A stretch of 10,140 bases of DNA from Desulfobacteraceae bacterium (GCA_011048855.1 DSCZ01000524.1:1-10140); one strand, 5' to 3'. Positions 1-6,825 are shown, counted from the stretch's first letter. Notes: generated by a model not told the origin, from the sequence alone. Numbers and translations are program-made.

Positions 1-11
1 ATACTGGACAT
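1..11 (-). CDS. Start of an unidentified gene downstream of yedE (partial, runs off the left edge)
   Basis: On the minus strand an ATG at 11-9 is followed by two serine codons before the window ends. A GGAG core at 25-22 lies 10 bases upstream of this ATG, separated by an A-rich spacer, and begins inside the yedE stop region. The gene would follow yedE by about 19 bases in the same direction and so probably belongs to the same operon. Only three residues (MSS) are visible, so it cannot be identified. YedE transporters are often encoded next to the small TusA/SirA-like selenium protein YedF, a reasonable but untested guess. Confidence 0.4.
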
Positions 12-30
12 GTTTTTTTTACTCCTTTCA

Positions 31-1119
31 TCATCTTTGTTTCATCGTCATTCCGATAAACACACATACAGCCATACCCACGATCACCGCCGCTATGCCA
101 TGAGGGCCGACACCGGAGGGAGAACTCGCCAGGCCGAAATTATGGGAAATCCCTGCACCAACGATCATCCCCCACACAAACACCGCGGCATCCCCGTCGC
201 CTTCTCCGGCCAAAAACAGCTGCCGGCCGGGACAACCGCCGGCCAGGGCAAATGCAAGACCGGCCAGAACCATACCGCCGAAGTTCCAGAGCCCCATCGT
301 GTGAGCCACAGGCTGGCCCGCAAAACCGGGGTTGAACTGTCCGACAACCAGGTTCGTCAGAAACGAAAATATCAAAAGCGCTACAAAACCGCCGAAAAGG
401 TGGGTCTGTTTAAAGAGAATCAGGTCCCGCAGGGCACCCATCGTGCAAAAACGGCTTCGTTGAGCCATTAACCCGATCGCCAGACCCGCGGCCAGCGAAA
501 TCAACAGCGGCGCATGCATCGAACCTGGGCCTTTTAAGCTGTAAAAGAGAACACCGCTCTTGGGTTCCCCCTGGATCTGGGGATTTAACAGCATTATCGC
601 GAGCAAACCAACCATGGTAAGCGGAAAAAGCCACCCCACGGACGAATGCGTGCCTCCGGCCCGGCCGAGGTTATAGCCGCCCTTCAAAAACAGTGTCCCT
701 ATCCACACTCCCCCGGCAAGCCCGGCGATGCCGAACAGGGCGTTTCCATCCCCTCCCGCCAGGCGAAGCACCGCCCGCCAGGGGCAACCCAGAAACACAA
801 GGGCGCCGATCATCGCAAACATGCCCAGCACGAACCGCACGATGGGTGCGGAGCCCGACCGGGGTCGAAATTCCTTCGACAAATAAGCGGCAATCAAGGA
901 ACCGATGACAAAACCGATAATTTCGGGCCGTAAGTGCTGAACCACTGCTGCCCGGTGAAGCCCGATCGCCCCCGCAATATCCCGTTCGAAACATGCAACG
1001 CATATTCCCATGTTGGCAGGATTTCCGGCCTTCTGAAGCAACGCGGCGATAACGCCGATGACAGCTCCCACCGCTATAATCCCCGCTCTTGTTGCAAAAA
1101 CGTTTTTCCGCTCGCTCAT
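31..1119 (-). CDS. yedE: YedE family selenium/sulfur-compound membrane transporter
   Basis: A 362-residue, very hydrophobic inner-membrane protein with about nine to ten predicted transmembrane helices and almost no soluble domain. It matches the YeeE/YedE permease family, specifically the YedE branch genomically linked to selenophosphate use. Family-like cysteine motifs are visible: NMGICVACFERD at residues 37-48, GCPWR at 111-115 followed by RLAGGD, RFCTMGALRD at 223-232, and GGCPGRQL at 294-301 followed by an acidic glycine-rich stretch. The two GCP motifs suggest an internal duplication, as in YeeE. I chose the ATG at 1119 because GAGGAG lies six bases upstream. The ATG at 1125 directly abuts that SD, and the open frame back to 1221 covers the promoter. 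The likely role is import of a selenium or sulfur compound, but the substrate is not shown by the sequence. It is probably transcribed from the promoter at 1195-1221, and the next gene starts about 19 bases after its stop. Confidence 0.9.
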   Translation of the reverse strand: MSERKNVFATRAGIIAVGAVIGVIAALLQKAGNPANMGICVACFERDIAGAIGLHRAAVVQHLRPEIIGFVIGSLIAAYLSKEFRPRSGSAPIVRFVLGMFAMIGALVFLGCPWRAVLRLAGGDGNALFGIAGLAGGVWIGTLFLKGGYNLGRAGGTHSSVGWLFPLTMVGLLAIMLLNPQIQGEPKSGVLFYSLKGPGSMHAPLLISLAAGLAIGLMAQRSRFCTMGALRDLILFKQTHLFGGFVALLIFSFLTNLVVGQFNPGFAGQPVAHTMGLWNFGGMVLAGLAFALAGGCPGRQLFLAGEGDGDAAVFVWGMIVGAGISHNFGLASSPSGVGPHGIAAVIVGMAVCVFIGMTMKQR

Positions 1120-1194
1120 ATCCATCTCCTCATTTTCCTGGGATTCTGCAACGCTCCACTGGATGCAGCATTCAGAGAGCATGACGACGCGGAC

Positions 1195-1221
1195 ATTATA
1201 TCGATTAAACCGATATGTCAA
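1195..1221 (-). promoter_or_regulatory. Predicted sigma-70 promoter of yedE with an internal palindrome
   Basis: On the minus strand a perfect TTGACA (1221-1216) and a perfect TATAAT (1200-1195) are separated by 15 bases. This is shorter than the usual 17 and typical of promoters needing help or DNA distortion. The inverted repeat ATATCG-N7-CGATAT (1198-1216) fills the spacer and touches both hexamers, the expected place for a repressor or MerR-type activator. Transcription would start near 1188, giving a leader of about 70 bases before the ATG at 1119. Confidence 0.55.
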
Positions 1222-1321
1222 ACTGGAAGTTACGATAGTTTTGAGGTTTTGTATAGACTTGTCCTATGGAAAATATAGGGTTTTGTATGGCCCGTTGTCT
1301 CCCATGCATTAAAAAACTTTC

Positions 1322-1345
1322 CCTGATTCAGTTCTCAGGTTTTCT
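1322..1345 (+). terminator. Weak, possibly bidirectional hairpin terminator
   Basis: A 5-bp stem CCTGA (1322-1326) and TCAGG (1335-1339) with an 8-base loop is followed on the plus strand by TTTTC. On the minus strand it is followed, after GAAAG, by six T residues. The stem is short, so termination would be inefficient. It lies between etfA readthrough and the yedE promoter, where a minus-strand terminator would be useful. Confidence 0.25.
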
Positions 1346-1446
1346 GCTATATACCTCTGCCCTGGAAAGATTATGAGCCTCGATAGTTTAGACCTGGCGA
1401 TTTGCCGGAGGGGTGGCAATAGAGCCATCCATACATTTTCTGAATT

Positions 1447-1469
1447 GCTTCGCGCTCCCGCAAGCTTTT
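1447..1469 (+). terminator. Hairpin followed by four T residues on the plus strand
   Basis: GCTT (1447-1450) and GCG (1452-1454) pair with CGC (1459-1461) and AAGC (1462-1465), leaving one bulged C and a CTCC loop. TTTT follows at 1466-1469. It resembles a weak intrinsic terminator, but no plus-strand gene is visible upstream, so it may be incidental or the end of an unrecognised small transcript. Confidence 0.2.
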
Positions 1470-1519
1470 CGCACAGCTTCGCAAGGGCTCAGCACACGCG
1501 TAGTGTAAGGAGGTCAAGC

Positions 1520-1555
1520 GTGGCACGGGCAAACCGGGTACCTGATGATATGTGA
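1520..1555 (+). CDS. 11-codon mini-ORF with an optimal ribosome binding site
   Basis: AAGGAGGT at 1507-1514 is a near-perfect Shine-Dalgarno sequence placed five bases before a GTG at 1520. The frame reads VARANRVPDDM and stops at TGA 1553-1555. Such an SD is better than those of most full genes in this window, yet it drives only 11 codons. It could be a leader peptide, or the surviving start of a gene lost by deletion or frameshift. It could also be a chance purine-rich stretch. No downstream plus-strand gene follows, since etfA converges from the other side, so a leader role is hard to justify. I do not recognise the peptide. Confidence 0.25.
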   Translation: MARANRVPDDM

Positions 1556-1573
1556 TAGTCTCCGAATCGGAGT

Positions 1574-2542
1574 TCAGCGGAATTTTTTTATTTCATCGAT
1601 GATTGCAGGCAGAACCTCGTGCAGGTCTCCGACCACGCCGTAGTCGGCCCTGGAAAAGAAAGGGGCATCGGGGTCGTTGTTGATGACGAGGATGCGCTTG
1701 GCACCCTTGCACCCGACCATGTGCTGAATGGCACCGCTGATACCGCATGCGATGTAGAGATCCGGCGCAATGCGGCTGCCGGTGAGACCGATCTGATCCG
1801 AATGGGGCCGCCATCCGTTGTTGGTGGCTATTCGAGACCCTCCCACGGCCCCGCCCAAAAGACCGGCCAGTTCTTCGAGGATGCTGTAGCCTTCCGGGCT
1901 TCCGACACCCCGACCGCCTCCGATCACCACGGGAGCGGTCTTCAATGAAATCCCTTCAGTCACCGCCTCCTCCCTTCGGATGACGCGCACAAGGAGGTCG
2001 GCATCCTCGAGTTCAGGAAGAAACTCCTCCAGCACCGGTTCCCTTGCCGCAGGTGACTCTTTGGGAGTTGTCACGAGAGGGGCAACCGTCACGAGTTTCG
2101 GCTCTCCGTGAAGCACGGCTTCCTCCAGGAGAGTGCTCCCCCAGCGCAGGCGAATCACCTCGAACGGATCTCCCGGGCGGATTTCGGCGCAGTTGGCCGC
2201 CATCGGCAGATCGGCCCTGGCCGCAAGGTGCGCCATCACCTCGTTTCCTCGATCCGTGCCCGCAGCAAGGATTATCCGGGGTTGCTTCTTTTCCATGATC
2301 TGAAACATGGCGGAAGCCCACGCAGCGGGCGCGTAGTCTTCCACGCCCGTGTGGCGAATCCACACCAGGCTCGTAACTCCGTAAGCGCGAATCGTATCGG
2401 CCAGGGGGCGGGCCGACTCGCCCATGAGAACCGCAATCAACGGCACATCCATCCGGGCGGCGGCTTCCCTGCCGAAGGTAAGCATCTGAAGGGAAGCTTC
2501 TTCCAGGGTACCGCGATCATGTTCGATCAGTGCCAGGATCAT
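1574..2542 (-). CDS. etfA: Electron transfer flavoprotein alpha subunit
   Basis: A 322-residue EtfA/FixB of normal family length. It forms a cytoplasmic heterodimer with EtfB and holds the catalytic FAD that takes electrons from flavin dehydrogenases. The N-terminal ETF domain spans roughly residues 1-180. The C-terminal FAD domain shows GGGRGVGS at 208-215, QIGLTG at 250-255, the ETF-alpha signature LYIACGISGAIQHMVG at 262-277 and NNDPDAPFF at 288-296. Where many EtfAs have a V-D-A-G-W-type segment, this one has TNNGW (240-244). The ATG at 2542 is chosen because GGAGGTGAT precedes it by six bases and it overlaps the etfB stop in an ATGA quartet, implying translational coupling. The open frame extending to 2809 is only the other frame of etfB. 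The partner is probably the adjacent dimethylglycine dehydrogenase-like enzyme. Confidence 0.95.
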   Translation of the reverse strand: MILALIEHDRGTLEEASLQMLTFGREAAARMDVPLIAVLMGESARPLADTIRAYGVTSLVWIRHTGVEDYAPAAWASAMFQIMEKKQPRIILAAGTDRGNEVMAHLAARADLPMAANCAEIRPGDPFEVIRLRWGSTLLEEAVLHGEPKLVTVAPLVTTPKESPAAREPVLEEFLPELEDADLLVRVIRREEAVTEGISLKTAPVVIGGGRGVGSPEGYSILEELAGLLGGAVGGSRIATNNGWRPHSDQIGLTGSRIAPDLYIACGISGAIQHMVGCKGAKRILVINNDPDAPFFSRADYGVVGDLHEVLPAIIDEIKKFR

Positions 2543-3309
2543 GACGGTATCACCTCCAAAGACTTGAGAAGGTCCACTATTCTGGGGGCTGCGGCCGCGC
2601 CTTCGCCGAGCATCTCCACCTGTTTGCCTTGTTCCGGAGGATGGTGAAGGCGTTTCATCTCCAGGGCCGCCCCTGTCGAGCAGGGCTGGATCTGGTCTAC
2701 GGGTTTTTTCTTGGCCTTCATGGTTCCGCGAAGGCTTGCATAGCGCGGGAGGTTGATCCCCTCCTTGACGGTGACTACGGCAGGCAGGGGAACCTCGTAA
2801 ATCTCCCACCCGGAATCGATCTCCCGCCTGGCCACCACGTTTCCGTTTAGAATTTCAATGGCTTTTACCCCGGTTACGCAAGGCAGGCCGAGCGCGTAAG
2901 CCACCCGAACGCCAACCTGGAAATCCCCGGTATCCGCCGCCTCATTTCCGAAGAGGAAAAGGTCATAAGATTCACCGGCCTCACGGCGGGCATGGATCGT
3001 TTCAACAACGGCTCGGGCGGTCTCCCCGGGGTCCCATTCGCTTCCGTCGGCTTCAAGCAGGACACCTCGCCCCACACCCCGGGCCAGGGAATCGCGTATC
3101 TGCTCCAGGGCCTCCTGAGGACCCAGGGTCAAGACGGTTGAATCTCCTTCATGTCTCTCAATCTGCAGAATCGCTTCTTCCACAGCACACTCTTCATGCG
3201 GGCTGATGGTAAAACCCAGGTTCCGCGTGACGATCGAACGTTGGTCCTCCGTTAGCTCCACCTTGGCGCCGATATCAGGCACGCGTTTGATGCATACAAG
3301 GATGTTCAT
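2539..3309 (-). CDS. etfB: Electron transfer flavoprotein beta subunit
   Basis: A 256-residue EtfB/FixA protein, the nucleotide-binding partner of EtfA. It starts with the typical MNILVCIKRVPD and has the conserved HEECAVEEA region at 38-46. The ETF-beta signature is at about 188-203 (PRYASLRGTMKAKKKP), close to the family form with P-S-L-P-G-I. The nucleotide loop at 121-133 reads GNEAADTGDFQVG. This is neither the classic AMP-type pattern of mitochondrial ETF nor the exact DGDTAQVG of well-known bifurcating ETFs, so bifurcation cannot be claimed or excluded. AGGAGGGG lies just upstream of the ATG at 3309, inside the 15-base gap after the dehydrogenase gene. The stop overlaps the etfA start by four bases. 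This packing suggests co-transcription and a dedicated ETF for the upstream flavoenzyme. Confidence 0.95.
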   Translation of the reverse strand: MNILVCIKRVPDIGAKVELTEDQRSIVTRNLGFTISPHEECAVEEAILQIERHEGDSTVLTLGPQEALEQIRDSLARGVGRGVLLEADGSEWDPGETARAVVETIHARREAGESYDLFLFGNEAADTGDFQVGVRVAYALGLPCVTGVKAIEILNGNVVARREIDSGWEIYEVPLPAVVTVKEGINLPRYASLRGTMKAKKKPVDQIQPCSTGAALEMKRLHHPPEQGKQVEMLGEGAAAAPRIVDLLKSLEVIPS

Positions 3310-3324
3310 GGGATCCCCTCCTGC

Positions 3325-5841
3325 TCAGTCTTTCATGCGCTCGTTTTCCGGATCGAACAGCGGCGCACTCCCTACGGCCTCCACGGTCACCGGGTAGGTG
3401 TCTCCAAAGTATTCGACGAGGAATCGATTGTTCTTCTCGGCCCGGTCCGGCGGCAGGTAGGCCATGAGGATGAATTTTCCCAGCGAGGGGCCGGATCCGG
3501 CACTGGTCACATAGGAGCGGCGGCCCTTGCGGTCCTCGATCGGAAGACCCTCCAGAGTAAGCACCGGGCAGTGCCCGACCATGTACCGCTTTTCGCCCGA
3601 GGACGATGTATGATCGTCAACGGTCAGGGTGCACAGGACCGCGGCAGGTTCTTCGCTGCGCGCCTTGAGGTAGGCCTCTTTGCCGATGAAGTCCTGCGGC
3701 TTGACTTTGGGGCGCGACATGCCGGCCTCCACGGCGTTGTACTCTGTGTCCAGGTCACTGCCGTAAAGACGGTAGCTCTTCTCTAGACGGGCCGTGGTGC
3801 CGTAAACACCTATTCCGGCGGGCACGACCCCGTATTTCCGGCCGGCTTCCCACAGGATGTCCCAAAGACGCCGACCGCTTTCAAAAGGACAGTAGAGCTC
3901 CCAGCCGAGCTCGCCCACGTAGGAGATGCGAAGTGCCCACACCGGGACCGGTCCGAGGGAAATCTCCCGGGCCGTGGCAAACGGGAATCCGCTGTCGGAC
4001 AGGTCGTCTTCGGTGATCGACTGCACGAGGTCGCGCGCTGAAGGCCCCCACAAGCCCACAGTGCACAGGCTCGACGTCCGGTCATGGAGTTGGACCGACC
4101 CATCTGCGGGCAGATGATCCGTGAACCACTTTTTATCTACACCCCCGTGACCCCCGCCCGTGATCACCCGGAAAGCGTTCTCCGCCCGGCGCACAATAAC
4201 CAGGTCCGATCGAATTCCGCCGAACGGGTTCAGAAGCAAGGTGTACACTGCTTTGTCCACGGACACATCCATCTGCGAAACGGCCACACGCTGTAGGTAA
4301 CCGAGGGCGCCCGGGCCGGTTACGTCGAAAATGGCGAAGGCGCTGAGGTCTATCATGGCCACCCTGTCCCTCATGGCCAGGTGTTCGGCGTTGATGATCG
4401 GCGACCACCACCTCGCATCCCACTCGTTGGGACGATCGTTGACCCGGTCTCTGTACTCTTCCAGCAGCTTGCGGTTGGACTCGTACCACTGCGGCCGCTC
4501 CCATCCGGCGGTCTCGAAGTACACGGCACCCAGATTGCTTGTCCTGTCATGGAACGGACTCAAGCGCATGTCCCGGGATGATTCCCACTGCTCGTTCGTG
4601 TGAACGATTCCGTAGGTCTTGTTGAAACCCTCACGGGCCCGCGCCCACACGTGGCTCCTGGTGCGGGCATAGGGGTAGAATCGGGCTATGTCCATCTCGT
4701 TCGGATCGATTTCCGGAGCACCTTCGGTCATCCACTCCGCCACCAGGCGCCCGATGCCGGGTGCCTCCTTGATCCATACGGCCGCTGCAGACCAGAGCCC
4801 TTTGACTTCGGGTGTCTCTCCCACCACCGGGGCCGCATCCGGCGTGAGTGAAATCAGTCCGTTGATGGCATACTGGATTTCCACGGAATCGTGGTCGAGC
4901 ATGTCCGGCAGGAGATCGAGGGCCTGCTCCAGCTGTGGTTCGAAATCTTCCCTGGTGAAAGGCATTTCAGTGGGCGAGAGCTTGGCCTCGTCGATGGATG
5001 GGATCTCGTTCGGATCATAGAGTATCGGGCGGTGGGCATACGAACCGATTTCCAGGTTGGCGGCCGCCTGACGTTCGTACATAAGGGTGCTCATGTCACG
5101 AAGAATCGGGTACTCTATTTCCCCCTTGGCTTCGGCGAACTGGGGCACGGGCCCCGCGTCGATCATCTGGTGCGCCACGGGAACGAGCGGGATGGAAGCG
5201 CCCGCCATCCTGGCGATGCGAGGGCTCCACACGCCGCATGCAACGATCACAATCTCGGCCTGAAGCTCGCCCCGGCTGGTTTTCACCGCTTTCACGCGAC
5301 CCTTGTCCACAATGATATCCAGGACCTCGGTGTTGGCAAATATGCTCAGAGCGCCCATGTCTCGAGCTTTTTCCCGCATGAGCGTACCGGCTTGAAGGGA
5401 ATCCACCACACCACAGGAGGGGGTGTAAAACCCGCCGAGAATCTTTTCGCTGTTGACCCATGGGAACAGCTTCAGGACACCACCAGGATCCAGGAGTTCC
5501 GACTCTATCCCCCAGCACTTGGCTGAAGCCATACGCCGCTTCAGTTCCTCGAGGCGCTCCTGAGTTTGGGCAAGCTCGATACCGCCGCACTCCCGATGAA
5601 GCCCCATGGCCTTGTATTGCTCGGTGCTGTCCAGGGTGATCTGAGTCATGGTCCGGCCATGATCCACCGGAAAGATGAAGTTGGATGCATGTCCTGTGGA
5701 TCCGCCCGGATTGGGCAGCGGCCCCTTATCCACCATCACCATGTCTTTCCAACCTTTTTTGGCTAGATGATAGACGACGCTGTTTCCGACAATACCGGCC
5801 CCGATAACTACGACGCGTGCTTGATTGGGAAACGTACTCAT
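3325..5841 (-). CDS. Dimethylglycine dehydrogenase/oxidase-family flavoprotein with folate-binding domain
   Basis: An 838-residue two-domain enzyme. Residues 1-370 form a DAO-type FAD domain with the Rossmann motif GAGIVGNSVVYHLAKKG at 14-30. GGSTGHASN at 46-54 places His51 where this family links FAD covalently to histidine. Residues 371-430 match the central FAO_M-type linker. Residues 430-838 are the GCV_T/aminomethyltransferase-like tetrahydrofolate domain (YTLLLNPFGGIRSDL at 533-547, SYVGELGWELY at 640-650). Asp569 aligns with the folate-site aspartate of Arthrobacter dimethylglycine oxidase as I recall that sequence. The expected reaction is oxidative N-demethylation with transfer of the C1 unit to THF. 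Substrate may be dimethylglycine, sarcosine or another N-methyl compound. The downstream etfBA genes favour a dehydrogenase donating to ETF over an H2O2-forming oxidase. The ATG at 5841 has AAGGAGG ten bases upstream; a TTG at 5913 would add 24 unlikely residues. Confidence 0.88.
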   Translation of the reverse strand: MSTFPNQARVVVIGAGIVGNSVVYHLAKKGWKDMVMVDKGPLPNPGGSTGHASNFIFPVDHGRTMTQITLDSTEQYKAMGLHRECGGIELAQTQERLEELKRRMASAKCWGIESELLDPGGVLKLFPWVNSEKILGGFYTPSCGVVDSLQAGTLMREKARDMGALSIFANTEVLDIIVDKGRVKAVKTSRGELQAEIVIVACGVWSPRIARMAGASIPLVPVAHQMIDAGPVPQFAEAKGEIEYPILRDMSTLMYERQAAANLEIGSYAHRPILYDPNEIPSIDEAKLSPTEMPFTREDFEPQLEQALDLLPDMLDHDSVEIQYAINGLISLTPDAAPVVGETPEVKGLWSAAAVWIKEAPGIGRLVAEWMTEGAPEIDPNEMDIARFYPYARTRSHVWARAREGFNKTYGIVHTNEQWESSRDMRLSPFHDRTSNLGAVYFETAGWERPQWYESNRKLLEEYRDRVNDRPNEWDARWWSPIINAEHLAMRDRVAMIDLSAFAIFDVTGPGALGYLQRVAVSQMDVSVDKAVYTLLLNPFGGIRSDLVIVRRAENAFRVITGGGHGGVDKKWFTDHLPADGSVQLHDRTSSLCTVGLWGPSARDLVQSITEDDLSDSGFPFATAREISLGPVPVWALRISYVGELGWELYCPFESGRRLWDILWEAGRKYGVVPAGIGVYGTTARLEKSYRLYGSDLDTEYNAVEAGMSRPKVKPQDFIGKEAYLKARSEEPAAVLCTLTVDDHTSSSGEKRYMVGHCPVLTLEGLPIEDRKGRRSYVTSAGSGPSLGKFILMAYLPPDRAEKNNRFLVEYFGDTYPVTVEAVGSAPLFDPENERMKD

Positions 5842-5924
5842 GGCTGCTGTCCCTCCTTGTGCCTTCCTGGGTGTGCTGCCTGGAGGCCGGCGGACAAGCG
5901 CGTGAGATGCCAACGCTTTCAGAG

Positions 5925-5946
5925 CCCCGCCGACCGGGGTTTTTTT
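5925..5946 (+). terminator. Intrinsic terminator-like hairpin on the plus strand, antisense to the operon
   Basis: CCCCG (5925-5929) pairs with CGGGG (5935-5939) around a CCGAC loop and is followed immediately by seven T residues (5940-5946). This is a textbook intrinsic terminator shape in the plus direction. No plus-strand gene precedes it; it lies in the 180-base gap between the GntR gene and the dehydrogenase gene, both on the minus strand. Read in the minus direction the hairpin follows an A-run and has no T-run after it, so it should not terminate operon transcription. Confidence 0.5.
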
Positions 5947-6021
5947 GACCCTTTCCTTACATTGTGCTCCTGATGCATGCCAGTGGGTCGCCTGGACCGG
6001 TGGACGAACAGGAAAGTTTTC

Positions 6022-6678
6022 CTATGTGAGCTGGCTTCGAATGTGCCCGATGAAACGCTTCGTATGCTTCTCCAGGATGCATGCGCATTCATCTTCGTCG
6101 CGTTCCTCCAAAGCTTTCATCAATCCCTCGAACTCCTCCGGCAAACGGCCGTAATAATTGTCGTCCGCGCTGGAAAACATCCAGATTCTAACGGCTTGAT
6201 CCCGAAGCATACCCAGAATCTTAACGAGGACCTCGTTCTTGGTGGCTTGATTGATAAGGTCGTGCGCCTCCGAGTCGATGCGCATCAAAACCTTGGGGTC
6301 CTGCTCGGCCTTCATGCGATCGATCAACGCCCGAAACCGTTCAAGCTCTTCCCGCGTAATCCTTGCTGCGGCCAGATGTCCCGCCAGGCGCACCAGGAAG
6401 GACCGTATTTCGAAGACATCCTTCAACTGTTGAAAACTTACATCTGAGACAATGGTTCCCTGATTCGGGAAGATGCGTACAAGGCCTTCCGCCTCGAGCA
6501 GGATGAGCGCCTCCCGCACCGGGGTGCGGCTGACCGCGAACTCTTCGATGAGATCCTTTTCCCGGAGCGCCTGCCCGGGTTTGTAATCCAAGAAGACAAT
6601 TCGTTTTTTGATTTCCGTGTAGATGGGGTTTTCCGCCACGTTTACCACCGATATATTGGTTGAATAATTTACTTGCAT
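6022..6678 (-). CDS. GntR-family transcriptional regulator, FadR/FCD subfamily
   Basis: A 218-residue (from ATG 6678) DNA-binding regulator. The winged helix is at about residues 18-79 (PIYTEIKKRIVFLDYKPGQ, then EEFAVSRTPVREAL and LEAEGLVRIFPNQGT), the classic GntR pattern. An all-helical FCD ligand domain covers about 84-213. Of the metal ligands usual in FCD domains, Asp135, His139 and His205 are visible. The EH-type histidine appears to be Phe183. The start is uncertain. The ATG at 6678 has no SD and would lie about ten bases after the predicted transcription start. The GTG at 6639, preceded by GGTGG, gives 205 residues beginning VAENPIYTEI, a very typical GntR N-terminus. It heads the minus-strand set and faces the membrane oxidoreductase gene, so it probably controls one or both arms and itself. 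The effector is unknown, perhaps an N-methylated amine. Confidence 0.92.
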   Translation of the reverse strand: MQVNYSTNISVVNVAENPIYTEIKKRIVFLDYKPGQALREKDLIEEFAVSRTPVREALILLEAEGLVRIFPNQGTIVSDVSFQQLKDVFEIRSFLVRLAGHLAAARITREELERFRALIDRMKAEQDPKVLMRIDSEAHDLINQATKNEVLVKILGMLRDQAVRIWMFSSADDNYYGRLPEEFEGLMKALEERDEDECACILEKHTKRFIGHIRSQLT

Positions 6679-6686
6679 TTAAATAT

Positions 6687-6722
6687 GTATACCAGTATTC
6701 TTTTTTCTGTCGGGGTTGTCAA
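6687..6722 (-). promoter_or_regulatory. Predicted gntR promoter with overlapping GTATAC-type operator
   Basis: On the minus strand a perfect TTGACA (6722-6717) is followed after exactly 17 bases by AATACT (6699-6694), a four-of-six match to the -10 hexamer. The palindrome ATAC-CA-GTAT (6689-6698) and the overlapping GTATAC (6687-6692) cover the -10 region. FCD-type GntR regulators often bind short palindromes centred on GTATAC-like cores, so this is a good candidate autoregulatory operator. No equally good plus-strand promoter for the divergent gene could be picked out. Confidence 0.45.
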
Positions 6723-6825
6723 GCCGAAAAACCAGGGTGCTCCAAGCATCTTCATCAAGCCCGATGAATTTCGCACGAATCCGGAACGTATGGCCCCCTT
6801 TGCGGGCGAAAGGCAGGCGGCTCTC

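Larger units (their letters stand above)
1120..1573. other. 454-base gap between yedE and etfA: promoter, hairpins, no convincing full gene
   Basis: Apart from the yedE promoter it holds several small structures. There is a 5-bp inverted repeat CCTAT/ATAGG at 1263-1279. CCTGA/TCAGG at 1322-1339 is flanked by AAAAAAC on the left and TTTTC on the right, so it could weakly terminate in either direction. A hairpin of about 7 bp lies at 1447-1465. CTCCG/CGGAG at 1560-1572 sits right after the etfA stop but lacks a following T-run. Plus-strand motifs resembling GCTTCGC occur at 1447, 1464 (as GCTTTTCGC) and 1476. A 60-codon plus frame at 1373-1555 lacks an SD at its own start and has no recognisable similarity. 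Its last 11 codons form the mini-ORF listed separately. I see no tRNA or known riboswitch. Confidence 0.6.

Noticed and set aside
1505..1560. Resemblance to the core of a cyclic di-GMP (GEMM) riboswitch around the GGGCAAACC stretch.
   Set aside because: The second conserved segment with GACGCAAAGC and the tetraloop receptor is absent, and no gene follows in the right direction.
2543..2809. In-frame extension of etfA to a 411-residue protein.
   Set aside because: It lies entirely inside etfB in another frame, has low-complexity composition, and the ATG at 2542 has a proper SD and the ATGA overlap.
4891..5526. 211-codon plus-strand open frame.
   Set aside because: It is the shadow of the conserved dimethylglycine dehydrogenase-like gene on the opposite strand; no recognisable domain was seen in the translation.
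5950..6010. Short minus-strand leader ORF and an ATGTAA start-stop element upstream of the dehydrogenase gene.
   Set aside because: The frame is short, has no clear SD of its own, and encodes no recognisable leader pattern; it is probably chance.
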